DNA from: DAOTXN01 sp034435435
GTDB taxonomy: Bacteria; Chloroflexota; Anaerolineae; S140-20
Assembly: GCA_034435435.1 (NCBI GenBank)
Contig: DAOTXN010000182.1
Coordinates: 1 to 64,000 of the forward strand
Length of the DNA stretch: 64,000 nt
Direction: 5' to 3'
In this document: positions 35,797-44,190 of the stretch, piece by piece
Position numbering within the stretch: the stretch's first letter is position 1
How the letters are laid out: the number at the start of each line of letters is the position of its first letter
Notes under the pieces: generated by a model
Databases searched by the model: none
Seen by the model: only the letters and a program-made list of their open reading frames with translations
Told to the model about the DNA's origin: nothing
Position numbers and translations under genes: made by a program

Positions 35797-36435
35797 TCAT
35801 TGTTTCAACTCGAAACCCTGCGCGACGAGCTTCTGTGGCAACTGATCGCGGTTTCGCTCGTCCAACTCTATGACGGATACCTTCAACCCGTCCAGTTGCG
35901 CCGTAACGGTTTCCACCAACGTTGGACGCATCGTGACCAGCGCCACACGATAGGCCACATGGCGCAGCAAATCTAGCGCATTCGTCAGGCCTTGTCCCCT
36001 CTCCAACTCCAAGGGGCCGATCTCGTCAATCACCAGCAAGTCACACGGCGTCGGTGACGCCAACACTTGTTGTCCCCACGCCACGCTGGCCGGATCGAGC
36101 GTCCAAATACCCACCCGCGGCCCGTTGCTGGCCGCGTTCGCGTGGGCCAGCGTCCGTTCCCGTCCCGTGCCGACGTCGCGCAGGGTAATGGCCGTCTTGA
36201 CCCCGCCTCGAAACACCGGCAGCGATAGCACGCCAGCCACACGCACCCCGCGCGCCTGGGCCAGCTCGACGGCGCGCAGGCAGGCTGTCGTCTTGCCCAG
36301 GCCCGAAGGCGCTGTGAGCAGAACTACTTGCGGTGGTCGCGTTCTGCTTTCGGATTGGACGTCATCCTTTGCGACGATCATCTTCTCATTTGGGTGTGTT
36401 TCATTTCGGTTGGGAAGAGGAGCCAGCACGCCCAC
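35797..36435 (-). CDS. THEP1-like nucleoside-triphosphatase
   Basis: 212 aa P-loop NTPase of the NTPase_1 (THEP1) family. Walker A is LTAPSGLGKTTACLRA, Walker B is DLLVIDEIGPLEL; both are characteristic. The cellular role of the family is unclear. Start is uncertain: GTG 36435 has a GGAG upstream, while an internal ATG at 36381 (MIVAKDD) would shorten a poorly conserved leader. Last intact gene of the long minus-strand accessory region. Confidence 0.82.
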   Translation of the reverse strand: MGVLAPLPNRNETHPNEKMIVAKDDVQSESRTRPPQVVLLTAPSGLGKTTACLRAVELAQARGVRVAGVLSLPVFRGGVKTAITLRDVGTGRERTLAHANAASNGPRVGIWTLDPASVAWGQQVLASPTPCDLLVIDEIGPLELERGQGLTNALDLLRHVAYRVALVTMRPTLVETVTAQLDGLKVSVIELDERNRDQLPQKLVAQGFELKQ

Positions 36436-36567
36436 GTGCGGCTCCGTGAGGCGCGTAGGCGTGCCTCACTCCTCATTACACGCCACGACTCTAAAAAGTC
36501 CGGTCTTGATCAATCGTCACCTCCAATGAGCGTTGATGGCCGGGCCGGTGGATTCCCACTCTTGCGT

Positions 36568-37851
36568 TCAGGGACACTGGACCAATCCCTGCGCCCACAG
36601 GCAGCCCCCGCAGGCCGGGAACGGACTGCCGAAACAGTCGGTCTCGTTCGCCTCCAGGTCGTCGCAGCCGCCGCAGATGGTGCAGGGTGAAAAGTCAAAG
36701 GTCGCCACCCGTTCACGAAAAGCGACGTACTCTGGGTCCCCCCAGATGTCGCTCAGGGGGCGGTCGGCCACGTTGCCCAGGCTGTAGGCCCGAATCTGCC
36801 GCTCGTAGCCGTGCAGGTAGGTGGTGTAAGGGTGCAACAAGCCCAGGCAGGGCGCCACCCGCCCGTCCCAGCCGAGCACGGCGCTGCCCTGCCGGATAAA
36901 ACGGCAGCTATCCCGCGCCCACTCCAGCGGCGCGTCCATCAATTGCACCGGTGCGCTAAAACGGAGCTGGCTTATCAGCGCCGCGCCGGTCTGTTTGTCC
37001 CAGTCCAGGTTGGGCAGGCTGAACTGCGGCGACAAGGGCGACGGGGCGGAACGGGGCAAAAAGAGCGCCCGCTCGTACAGCGTCTCGGCGACCAGCTCGC
37101 GGGTATAGGGGATCACGTTGGTCACCATCACCTGCGCCGCCCCCACCCGGCGGGCCAAACGCGGCAGGTCGGGCAGGTCGGCCACGTTGCGCTTCATGGC
37201 CACAAAGACCAGTCCCAGTTGGGGCGTGTTGCAGCCGATCTCACGCTGCAGGCGTTGCAGGTCGTACAGGCGCTCCAGCACCGGCTGCAAACCACTGCCG
37301 CGCACATCGGCGTAGGATTCGGGGCTCACTCCGTCTATCGAGACCCACAACCGGTCCAGCCCGACCTGGATCAGCGCCCGCGCCAGCCCGGTTTCGAGCA
37401 GCGTGCCGTTAGTGACCAGCTCGACCGCCAGGCCGCGCGCTTTGGCCGCCGCGACCATGTCGGGCAGGTGGGGATGGGCCAGCGGCTCGCCAATGCCGCC
37501 AAAAGACAGGAGGCGCAAATCGGACATGGCGCGAGTCTGGTCCAACACGGCTCGGTACAGGTCGAAGGCCATGTGCCCCACCGGCTCGTCCCAGGTGTTG
37601 CGCACGCAGGTGCGGCAGGCCAGGTTGCACACAGTGGTCGGCTCGACGTACAGCTTGAGCAGGTGGTGCGGGCTGCGGGTGAGGGTCAGGCGGTGGCCGT
37701 TGGCCGAGAGCTGCACCCGGTCGCCGGGGGCCAGGCCCCAACCGACGGCCGCCTCGACCGGCAACACCAGCCGCCTGGCCTCGTCCACGACGGCGGCGCT
37801 TTTGAAGTGTGTTTCGCCCGGCAGAGCGGGCAGCACGTCCCGACTGGGCAT
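36568..37851 (-). CDS. Radical SAM/SPASM oxidoreductase
   Basis: 427 aa. N-terminal ~50 residues resemble an AbrB-like swapped hairpin (VEAAVGWGLAPGDRVQLSA). The radical SAM cluster is TTVCNLACRTC (CxxxCxxC); the GGxGEP motif is SFGGIGEPLAHP. The C-terminal SPASM-like Cys-rich region includes CLGLL, CTICGGCDD and CGGCLW, binding auxiliary Fe-S clusters. Such proteins mature metalloenzymes, including tungsten-cofactor enzymes, or modify peptides. The gene follows two Fe-S proteins in one transcript. A link to the AORs is inference. Confidence 0.82.
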   Translation of the reverse strand: MPSRDVLPALPGETHFKSAAVVDEARRLVLPVEAAVGWGLAPGDRVQLSANGHRLTLTRSPHHLLKLYVEPTTVCNLACRTCVRNTWDEPVGHMAFDLYRAVLDQTRAMSDLRLLSFGGIGEPLAHPHLPDMVAAAKARGLAVELVTNGTLLETGLARALIQVGLDRLWVSIDGVSPESYADVRGSGLQPVLERLYDLQRLQREIGCNTPQLGLVFVAMKRNVADLPDLPRLARRVGAAQVMVTNVIPYTRELVAETLYERALFLPRSAPSPLSPQFSLPNLDWDKQTGAALISQLRFSAPVQLMDAPLEWARDSCRFIRQGSAVLGWDGRVAPCLGLLHPYTTYLHGYERQIRAYSLGNVADRPLSDIWGDPEYVAFRERVATFDFSPCTICGGCDDLEANETDCFGSPFPACGGCLWAQGLVQCP

Positions 37852-37855
37852 ATTC

Positions 37856-38380
37856 CTACCCTATCAGCGCCGCCAGTTGGGCGCGGCGCTCGGCCAGCGC
37901 GGCGGCGTCGTGCATCACCGGACACTCTTCCACGCCGCGTTTGGACATAAGCAGCATAAAGGCAAAGGCCATGCAGGTCGCCTCGCCGCATTGCCGGCAA
38001 TTGGTCTGCGGCAACAACGCCCACACGTCTAGCGGGCGCGGAGCGCGACGGGCCGCCGTCACCGGCTGGATCGCGTCGCGTTGGTCCCAACACTGGTTGA
38101 GCAGGTCTTTGACCGCTGCCAGTAGTTCCAAGCCCTCGTCCACGTCCTTGACCTGGGTGATCATCACCCGGTCCGGGTAGAACGTGATAAAGCCCGGCTG
38201 GCGACGCAGCGTGAGTGTGCCGGCAGCCGGGTTGAACGAAATGATGTTGGGCGCAACCGCGGCCACCAGCGGCAGCACGCCGTCCAGCGTGCGCGACGGG
38301 CGGCCGACGACGATGCACTTGCCAGGGTCGGCCAGGCAGGGTAGGGTTTTGACCAACGCCAGCGCGTCGAGAAAAGACAT
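37856..38380 (-). CDS. Fe-S cluster protein, copy 1
   Basis: 174 aa. An N-terminal domain of unknown fold (about 100 residues, ITFYPDRVMITQVKDVDEG) is followed by a [4Fe-4S] domain of the CODH/ACS gamma-subunit type: LLPQTNCRQCGEATCMAF with a fourth Cys in EECPVM. Start ATG 38380 (MSFLDALALVKTL) precedes the recognisable fold. It shares layout and motif with the gene at 38667, so the two are paralogues. Four nt separate it from the radical SAM gene: likely electron donor or partner. Confidence 0.8.
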   Translation of the reverse strand: MSFLDALALVKTLPCLADPGKCIVVGRPSRTLDGVLPLVAAVAPNIISFNPAAGTLTLRRQPGFITFYPDRVMITQVKDVDEGLELLAAVKDLLNQCWDQRDAIQPVTAARRAPRPLDVWALLPQTNCRQCGEATCMAFAFMLLMSKRGVEECPVMHDAAALAERRAQLAALIG

Positions 38381-38511
38381 ATCTATTTTGCTCCGCTCGT
38401 GAAAATATTCCCGCCGATCCTTCGGGCTGAGCACTCTCGGCCTGAGCTCGGGTCGAAGGCTCAGGACGAAGCCTGCGCGACGCCCGCACCGGGCGCCTCG
38501 ATCAGCACTTT

Positions 38512-38658
38512 TCAACCGCCTTCCAGCAGCTCGCGCACTTTGCCTTTGAAATGCGTTTGCAGGAACGCCAACGCGCCGTCGGCGTCGTGATCCAGCAGGA
38601 CGCGGTACAATTCGATCAGCTCGGCGTCCTCCAGAACGAGTGTGAATCCCTTTTTCAT
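38512..38658 (-). CDS. 48-codon gene between two Fe-S genes
   Basis: Encodes 48 aa beginning MKKGFTLVLEDAELIEL and ending HFKGKVRELLEGG. It starts 8 nt after the upstream Fe-S gene and has AGGTAG before its ATG. Composition is helical and charged, with no Cys. I do not recognise the family. Position inside a tight operon and a plausible ribosome-binding site support it as real. Confidence 0.6.
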   Translation of the reverse strand: MKKGFTLVLEDAELIELYRVLLDHDADGALAFLQTHFKGKVRELLEGG

Positions 38659-38666
38659 TTTCTACC

Positions 38667-39203
38667 TTAACCAATCGCCGGCATGTCAACGATGATCTCT
38701 TGCAGCCCGGCGAGCCTGGCGGCGTTTTGCGGCTCGAACAGCGGCGGGCAGCCCTCTAGTTTCATCTGCGCGGCTGCCAGCTTGAGCGCAAAGGTAAAAC
38801 AGGTGGGTTGGCCGCACTGTTTGCAGTTGGTCTGCGGCAGCAGCTTGTACACGTCCATCGGCGTGGGGCGGCGGCGCACCGCAAACGACGGCGTGATCTC
38901 GACCCGCCGCTCCCAGGTGCGATTGATCAGCGCGATCAGTCCATCCAGCTCCTTTTGGGCGCTCTCGCGGTCCAGCGCGTTGCTCACAGCGACCTCGTAA
39001 GGGTGAAAGGCCACGTTGTGTCCGGCCTTTTTCCACGTCAACGCGGGCGCGCCGGGAATGTACACTGCCCCGCGCAGCGTGGCGTTGAGATAGGGCAACA
39101 CCTCGCGGATGTCGACCAGCAGCCGCGCTCTGGCGGCGAAACGCTCCGCGCCCGGATCGCACGGCGGGGTAAAAACCTCCAGGTCGTATCTCTCGATCAA
39201 CAT
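38667..39203 (-). CDS. Fe-S cluster protein, copy 2
   Basis: 178 aa paralogue of the gene at 37856. The N-terminal domain differs (VYIPGAPALTWKKAGHNVAF), but both share ~45-residue spacing before the cluster motif LLPQTNCKQCGQPTCFTF with a fourth Cys in EGCPPLF. Start MLIERYDLEVF with GAGAGG upstream. Known relatives are corrinoid/CO-dehydrogenase-type Fe-S domains. Likely a cytosolic electron carrier or cluster donor for the radical SAM enzyme. Confidence 0.8.
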   Translation of the reverse strand: MLIERYDLEVFTPPCDPGAERFAARARLLVDIREVLPYLNATLRGAVYIPGAPALTWKKAGHNVAFHPYEVAVSNALDRESAQKELDGLIALINRTWERRVEITPSFAVRRRPTPMDVYKLLPQTNCKQCGQPTCFTFALKLAAAQMKLEGCPPLFEPQNAARLAGLQEIIVDMPAIG

Positions 39204-39217
39204 GGTCGCCTCTCATT

Positions 39218-39949
39218 TTAATCCAGTCGTCGCGCTAGCGTGCGCACGGCCAGCGCGAACAAGAGGGTAGCAAAGGCCGCCAGCGCCGCCAGGTCGAGCA
39301 CAGAGCGGGTCCACGCGCCGCCCGCCAGCGCCGCGCGCAACGCCTCGACCGAGTAGGTCAACGGCAGCGCGCGGGCGACGATTTGCAGCCCCGCCGGCAG
39401 CGAGTCTAGCGGCGTGAACACGCCGCCCAGGAACATCATCGGAAAACGGATGAAATTAGCCAGCGTTTGGGCCTCGAATACCTCTTTCACGGCCACCGAC
39501 ACGAACGCGCCCAACGCCGCAAACGCCGCCGCCGACAGCAGCAGGGTCAGTATCAACAACAGCCAGTTGACGCCGTGTGCGCCAAAAGCGAGCAGGGCGA
39601 CGAGCAACACGAGCAGCGTCACCGTCAGCCCGAACACCATCCCCCCCAGCAGCTTGCCCGCCAGCAGCGCCGGCAAGCGCAGCGGGGCCAGCAGCAGCCG
39701 CTCCAGCGAGCCAATGCGCCGCTCGAACACGATGACGATGGCCTCCATCGAGCTGGTGCCGAACAAGATGGTTAACCCCAGCAGGCCCGGTATCAGCGTC
39801 TGCACATCGCCCGGCTCGCGGATGGCAAAGGCCAACACAAAGGCAAACGGAAACAGGATGCCCCAACTGATGTTGGGTGGTTTGAAGTAATACGCCCGCA
39901 AATCCTTCACGGCAATATAAAACAGCCCTCGCAGATCATCTCGCCACAT
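39218..39949 (-). CDS. ABC-2 type transporter permease
   Basis: 243 aa with six hydrophobic segments; contains GTSSMEAIVIVFERRIGSLERLLLAPL and FPMMFLGGVFTPLDSLP, typical of ABC-2 exporters. Partner ATPase gene lies 30 nt upstream. Exported substrate unknown; drug, lipid or glycan precursors are typical. Confidence 0.88.
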   Translation of the reverse strand: MWRDDLRGLFYIAVKDLRAYYFKPPNISWGILFPFAFVLAFAIREPGDVQTLIPGLLGLTILFGTSSMEAIVIVFERRIGSLERLLLAPLRLPALLAGKLLGGMVFGLTVTLLVLLVALLAFGAHGVNWLLLILTLLLSAAAFAALGAFVSVAVKEVFEAQTLANFIRFPMMFLGGVFTPLDSLPAGLQIVARALPLTYSVEALRAALAGGAWTRSVLDLAALAAFATLLFALAVRTLARRLD

Positions 39950-39967
39950 AAAGCCCTCTCACGCCAC

Positions 39968-40000
39968 ACGCTTCACGTTTCACGCTTCACGCTTCACGTT
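39968..40000. repeat. Tandem TTCACGY units at an ABC gene end
   Basis: About four tandem 7-mers, TTCACGT or TTCACGC, at 39968-40000. They carry the ABC ATPase stop codon (39980-39982). The same unit forms the palindrome at 26107-26139. Confidence 0.75.
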
Positions 40001-40894
40001 CCCTTTTTCGGCCAGCATCACCTCGGCGCTCAGGCCAGTGAGCTGCACGAACACGTCTTCCAGCGTCGAGCGCAAGGTGTTGACTGCCAACACACGCCGG
40101 CCCTCGGCCTGGGCCAACGCCAGACGCGCGGCCTCGGCCACGTCTTCACCGGCGACGCGCAAGGTCTCGACGCCGCCGTCCGCGCCGACCAGCGTCACCT
40201 CGACGACGGGGGCGCGCTGCGCGGCAGCCTTGAGGCCGTCCACCGTGTCCAGCGCGACGATGCGCCCGCGCACAATGAGGGCCACCCGGTCGCACAGCCG
40301 CTCGGCCTCTTCCAAGTAGTGCGTGGTCAAAAACACGGTCACGCCCTCGTCGCGCAGCCCGGCGATCATGCGCCGCAGGTTGCGTGCGCTGATCACGTCC
40401 AGGCCGGTGGTCGGCTCGTCCAGAAAGACCAGCGGCGGGCGATGGGCCAGCGCCGCCGCGATGGTCAGCGCGCGCTTCATCCCGCGTGAAAGTTTGGCAA
40501 AGGGCGCAGCGCGCTTTTCGCTCAGGCGAAAGCGTTCCAGCAACGCTTCGGCGCGCGGCTTGCGCTCGGCGCGCGGCACGCCATAGAGTTGCATCGAAAA
40601 TACCAGATTGTCAAACGCCGATAGCTCGTCGTACAGATTGGACATTTCCGGCACGACGCCGATGCGCTTTTTGATGCGCGTCACGTCGGTCGCCAGGTCA
40701 AAACCCAACACTTGCGCGTTGCCGGAGGTAGGATGGGTGAGTCCGGTCAACATGCGAATGGTCGTTGTCTTGCCTGCGCCGTTGGGCCCGAGGAAACCGA
40801 ACACCTCGCCTGCGCGCACGGCAAAGTCTATTCCGTCCACCGCGCGCAGCGGCGGGTAGGTTTTGCTCAGTTGGGTGACCTCAATCGCATTCAT
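39980..40894 (-). CDS. ABC-2 transporter ATP-binding protein
   Basis: 304 aa. Walker A GPNGAGKTTTIRML, Q-loop region, signature KLSRGMKRALTIAAALAHRP, Walker B LVFLDEPTTGLD, switch His in TTHYLEEAE. The DrrA-like C-terminal extension is present. ATG 40894 overlaps the LmbE stop as ATGA. The final residues GNVKREA and the stop codon are encoded by tandem GCGTGAA repeat units. Confidence 0.92.
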   Translation of the reverse strand: MNAIEVTQLSKTYPPLRAVDGIDFAVRAGEVFGFLGPNGAGKTTTIRMLTGLTHPTSGNAQVLGFDLATDVTRIKKRIGVVPEMSNLYDELSAFDNLVFSMQLYGVPRAERKPRAEALLERFRLSEKRAAPFAKLSRGMKRALTIAAALAHRPPLVFLDEPTTGLDVISARNLRRMIAGLRDEGVTVFLTTHYLEEAERLCDRVALIVRGRIVALDTVDGLKAAAQRAPVVEVTLVGADGGVETLRVAGEDVAEAARLALAQAEGRRVLAVNTLRSTLEDVFVQLTGLSAEVMLAEKGNVKREA

Positions 40895-41670
40895 AACATT
40901 CCAGGTGCGACGCACTTTAAGTGCGTCGCACCTTTACCTCCAAAGAAATCATCGTGGGGTCGCCTGACGGCGGCCTGCACAAAATGTTCCGCGCCGAAAA
41001 ACAAGCGCTGCCGCTCGACGGGCGCGCGCAGCATCGGCGAGGCGCTCAACTGGGTGGCGTGGCAGCGTATGGCCGCCAGCTTGGTTTCCCACACGTGCGA
41101 TACATCCACACGCAACGCAATGGCCTCGTCGGGCACGGGATGGACGCGCTGCATGCCCAACTGCTCGGCCAGGCTGCGCGGCACGGCCAGGGTGTACAGC
41201 GCGGCCACGTCCCCAGCGCGGCGATAGGCTTCTGCCGCGCAGCGCCCGATGGCGACGTGATCGGGATGGCCCGACAGCCCGTCCGGCCCAAAGGTCAACA
41301 TCACCTGCGGGCGAACCTCGTCCACGACCTTGAGAATTCGCACGACGATTTCTTCAGGATTGATTTCGCTCAAGTAGCCGTCCGCGTAATCCAGCAGGCG
41401 CGGCGACTCAATGCCCAGCACGGCGCAGGCGCAGCGCAGCTCCCGCTCGCGCACGGCGGGCAGCTCGGCGGGTGTGCACAGCGGCGGGTCGCCGCAGGCG
41501 CCGGCCTGGCCGCGGGTGGCGGTGAGCAGGTGCACGCGCACGCCGCGCCGGGCCAGCAGGGCCAGCGTGCCGCCGGGCCGGTACGCTTCGTCGTCGGGGT
41601 GGGCCAGGACGGCCAGTAGCCGATACACGTTCACGGAGCTGCGAGGTCCGGCAGATGTGCGGTTACCCAC
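40891..41670 (-). CDS. LmbE/PIG-L family deacetylase
   Basis: Zinc-dependent N-acetylglucosaminide-type deacetylase, 259 aa. Metal motif AHPDDEAYRPGGTLA (HPDDE), and the second-His segment GLSGHPDHVAIG. Family members deacetylate GlcNAc conjugates in glycan, mycothiol or bacillithiol synthesis. The last ~14 residues come from a palindromic repeat. GTG 41670 overlaps the upstream gene by 8 nt; GTG codons 13-15 codons inside (VNVYRLLAVLAHPDDE) are alternatives. Confidence 0.85.
   Translation of the reverse strand: MGNRTSAGPRSSVNVYRLLAVLAHPDDEAYRPGGTLALLARRGVRVHLLTATRGQAGACGDPPLCTPAELPAVRERELRCACAVLGIESPRLLDYADGYLSEINPEEIVVRILKVVDEVRPQVMLTFGPDGLSGHPDHVAIGRCAAEAYRRAGDVAALYTLAVPRSLAEQLGMQRVHPVPDEAIALRVDVSHVWETKLAAIRCHATQLSASPMLRAPVERQRLFFGAEHFVQAAVRRPHDDFFGGKGATHLKCVAPGML
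40903..40933. repeat. Palindromic repeat in the lmbE-like gene end
   Basis: 15-nt perfect arms (40903-40917, AGGTGCGACGCACTT, and 40919-40933) around a single T. Encodes the residues THLKCVAP at the C-terminus of the deacetylase and ends 9 nt before the ABC ATPase start codon. Confidence 0.85.
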
Positions 41671-42049
41671 TGTTTTCTACCGCGTCCACGATAGCCCTGA
41701 CCGTTATGCGCATCTCCTCGTCGCCATACGCCTGGGGCGGCCCTTTTTTGATGCCGCAATCCTGCACCAGGTTGATGGTCTTGTAGGGCGTAAAGCCGGC
41801 CTGCTCGACGATCTTGCGCGCACAATTGAGCGGGCAACCATCCACCGTGATGATGCGCTGCGCGGCGTGGGTCTTGTCCAGCACCGACTGGCTGTGCGTG
41901 GGCAGCCCGCCCAGGCAAAAGATGCCGGCTCGGCCCGGCTCCAGTTGCCGGACGGCCTCCAGGCCGGCCAGCCCGGTCAGCGTGCCCACGTTGGACATGC
42001 CGCCAAAGCACACGAACAAGGCGTTTTGGGGAACGTTGTCGTTACTCAT
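41663..42049 (-). CDS. DGC-type putative metal-binding protein
   Basis: 128 aa. Conserved Cys positions: FVCFGGMSNVG, IFCLGGLPTHSQ, the diagnostic VDGCPLNCARK and LVQDCGIKK. Members of this DGC/zinc-binding family are small cytosolic proteins often found beside arsenic and redox genes; biochemical role uncertain. It lies 12 nt after arsG-like gene and overlaps the LmbE-like gene. Confidence 0.78.
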   Translation of the reverse strand: MSNDNVPQNALFVCFGGMSNVGTLTGLAGLEAVRQLEPGRAGIFCLGGLPTHSQSVLDKTHAAQRIITVDGCPLNCARKIVEQAGFTPYKTINLVQDCGIKKGPPQAYGDEEMRITVRAIVDAVENSG

Positions 42050-42061
42050 AGGCCAATCTCC

Positions 42062-42793
42062 TTATCTACTCGTCACTGCCAGGACGTAGCGTGTCAGGCC
42101 GTATATCCCTGCGCCGATGAACGTCAGCGCGGCCAGCTTACGCACGGCGCGCTCGACCTGGCTCAAGCGGTTCAGCCCGGTCGCGGCGCGCTCCACGCCC
42201 AGCGCCAGCGGCAGGCCCAGCGCCAGCACCGGCACGCCCGTGCCGATGCCAAACACTAACGGCAAGGCAAAGCCAAGCGCCGAGCTAAAGGCCAGCGGCA
42301 TGAGGATGCCAAAAAAGATCGCCGCGCTGTACGGGCAAAACGCCAGCGCGAACGTAAAACCCAGCAGAAACGCACCAACGCCGCGCCACTGCGCGACGCG
42401 CTCTTGAACGGTTGCCAGCCACGCGCTTCCACCCCCCAGGCCGGGGCGGATAACGTCCAGCAACACCAGGCCCACCAGGATCAACAGCGGCCCCAGGCCC
42501 ACGTCGGCGGCGTCTTGCAGCCCGCCGGCCAGCCGGCCGACCTGCCCGCCGGCGGCCAGCACGACCAGGCCGACCAGGCCATAGGCCATCGCCCGTCCCA
42601 AGGTGTACAAAAGGCCGGCAGCGATCACGGCGCGGGGATCGCTGAACTGGCGGGCGGTGTAACCGACGGCGGCCACGTTGGTCGCCAGCGGGCACGGGCC
42701 GATAGAGGCCAACAATCCCACCAGAAACGCGGCCAGGAGGGGGGCGTTGACCGTGTGGATGATTTCGTAAATCCATGCGCCCGGATCCATCAA
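42062..42793 (-). CDS. ArsG/CcdA-like transmembrane transporter
   Basis: 243 aa, about six membrane helices. Two paired motifs are visible: SIGPCPLATNVAAVGYTAR and FALAFCPYSAAIFFG, each with a membrane Cys next to Pro, as in CcdA/DsbD and in ArsG-family permeases that export trivalent aromatic arsenicals. Start overlaps the ArsF-like gene stop as ATGA. Adjacent ArsF-like gene supports the ArsG reading; a cytochrome c biogenesis thiol transporter is the alternative. Confidence 0.78.
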   Translation of the reverse strand: MMDPGAWIYEIIHTVNAPLLAAFLVGLLASIGPCPLATNVAAVGYTARQFSDPRAVIAAGLLYTLGRAMAYGLVGLVVLAAGGQVGRLAGGLQDAADVGLGPLLILVGLVLLDVIRPGLGGGSAWLATVQERVAQWRGVGAFLLGFTFALAFCPYSAAIFFGILMPLAFSSALGFALPLVFGIGTGVPVLALGLPLALGVERAATGLNRLSQVERAVRKLAALTFIGAGIYGLTRYVLAVTSR

Positions 42794-43362
42794 CTGCCTC
42801 CCAGCGCAGTGTTGATCCTGTCGCGCAGCAGCGTCATGAATTTTGTCTCGTCGTTCAACGCCAGCCAGAGGTCGTTGATGGGGCAGAGATATTCTGCCCC
42901 ATCCTTGACGATGCCAAAGTAGAGCGATGAGGTAAAGGCGTCGTATTTGCGCGTTATGGCAGCGTTCTGTGGCTTTTGAACGTCGGCCACGGCCAGATGC
43001 ACTGCGCCGCTCGCCACCTGGTCGGTGAAATAGGTATCCAGCGTCTTGCGAATCAAGCGCTCGGCTTTCTCGCAGCTCACGCAGCGTTGCGTGCGGTGAA
43101 AGTAGGCGACCTCGACGCGCTCAGTTTTGCCGGAAGGGAGCTGGTTCAGGGCATTGACCCACTGGGTCGGGAAGCCATTCGAAGCGGCGACCGGCGCCGG
43201 TTGCGCCGCCGGTCGGCTCGACAGCCGCCAGCCCAGGAACAGCACGAGGATCACACCCAGGCCGGCGGCTGCGATCCACCTGGCTCTATGGTTGCCAGGT
43301 TGGGTGCGAGGCGCTGCGGCGCGCTTGCCCGTGGAACGCGGTTTGTTTCGATGCTTGCTCAT
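42790..43362 (-). CDS. ArsF-like membrane-anchored thiol protein
   Basis: 190 aa. Arg/Lys-rich N-terminus, one membrane helix at about residues 29-47, then a thioredoxin-like extracytoplasmic domain with VEVAYFHRTQRCVSCEKAER (CxxC), which matches my recollection of the ArsF family implicated in reducing nitroaromatic arsenicals. GGGAGGG precedes the ATG. It is coupled to the ArsG-like transporter, suggesting reductive conversion and export of the product. Family assignment is from memory. Confidence 0.72.
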   Translation of the reverse strand: MSKHRNKPRSTGKRAAAPRTQPGNHRARWIAAAGLGVILVLFLGWRLSSRPAAQPAPVAASNGFPTQWVNALNQLPSGKTERVEVAYFHRTQRCVSCEKAERLIRKTLDTYFTDQVASGAVHLAVADVQKPQNAAITRKYDAFTSSLYFGIVKDGAEYLCPINDLWLALNDETKFMTLLRDRINTALGGS

Positions 43363-43456
43363 AGGGCCCTCCCGATAGTTTATCGCGGCTTTGTCGCGAG
43401 CTCAGTCGAGCGGTAGATGGATCACATGTCCATCCTGAACCAGTTGGTTATGCTGG

Positions 43457-44062
43457 CTAAACTTTTTCCGCGCACGGCATACACACGACCTGGCCGTTCT
43501 TGACGCGAGCGTATCGTTCGACGGCCACCTCGCCGCACTCGGCGCAGGTGATAGTATTGAAATCGTGCGGGCGGGGCTTGGGCAGAGTGATTTCCACCAC
43601 CTCGCCAATCTGGAACAGCGATTCGGCAGGGGCGCTCAACATCATCTCCACCAGCGGATCAACCAGTTGGGGGTCAATCTTGGAAGCCGGTACGCCCCGT
43701 TGTCGGTAGGTGATGAACTCGCTCTCTTTGCTGCGCTGGATGGTCTCCGGCCTGGTTGCCACGCGCACGCTGCGCCCGGTCTGGTTGTCAACCAGCGTGA
43801 GCACAAATTTGCCATAGCCCAGCTTTTGAATGTTGCCCTTGCCGAACGTGCAGCCGGTCGCCATCTGCACCCCATCGGCGTAGCACGTGGCGCAGTGGTC
43901 GCGGTCAATCTCTACCAACGCCGTCAACTGGCCGTCGGCTGCGCGTTGGACGCCGAGCGCTTCCAACGCGGCCAGCCCGGCGCGCAAGCCCATCGGCATC
44001 GCGGGGCACTTGTGACCATGCAACAACAAACCTGCCTTGTACAACTCGTCATTCGTATTCAT
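43457..44062 (-). CDS. FmdE-like protein with C-terminal zinc finger
   Basis: 201 aa. FmdE domain (LLHGHKCPAMPMGLRAG, DHCATCYADGVQMATGCTFGKGN) followed by a TraR-like zinc finger, CAECGEV...VCMPC. FmdE proteins were named for a formylmethanofuran dehydrogenase subunit; many bacterial relatives stand alone near molybdenum genes, and their role is unclear. GGAG precedes ATG 44062. A broken second copy lies immediately upstream. Confidence 0.82.
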   Translation of the reverse strand: MNTNDELYKAGLLLHGHKCPAMPMGLRAGLAALEALGVQRAADGQLTALVEIDRDHCATCYADGVQMATGCTFGKGNIQKLGYGKFVLTLVDNQTGRSVRVATRPETIQRSKESEFITYRQRGVPASKIDPQLVDPLVEMMLSAPAESLFQIGEVVEITLPKPRPHDFNTITCAECGEVAVERYARVKNGQVVCMPCAEKV

Positions 44063-44100
44063 TTTCGTTTCTCTCCTCGATTGGTTTTTCTGACTCGACT

Positions 44101-44190
44101 CTACTGGATGTACCCTGAACAGGGGATGCACACGGGCTGGCCGTCTTTCCGCACATAGCGGTCGAAGACATATTCGTCGCGCACATCACA
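44101..44190 (-). pseudogene. Severed C-terminus of a second FmdE-like gene
   Basis: A 29-codon frame without start reads YVFDRYVRKDGQPVCIPC plus GYIQ and a stop at 44101. It matches the C-terminal zinc finger of the intact neighbour (RYARVKNGQVVCMPC). The frame begins at the TauE stop codon, overlapping it by 5 nt. The missing middle is found 2.2 kb away at 46400-46580 on the same strand. Confidence 0.7.
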
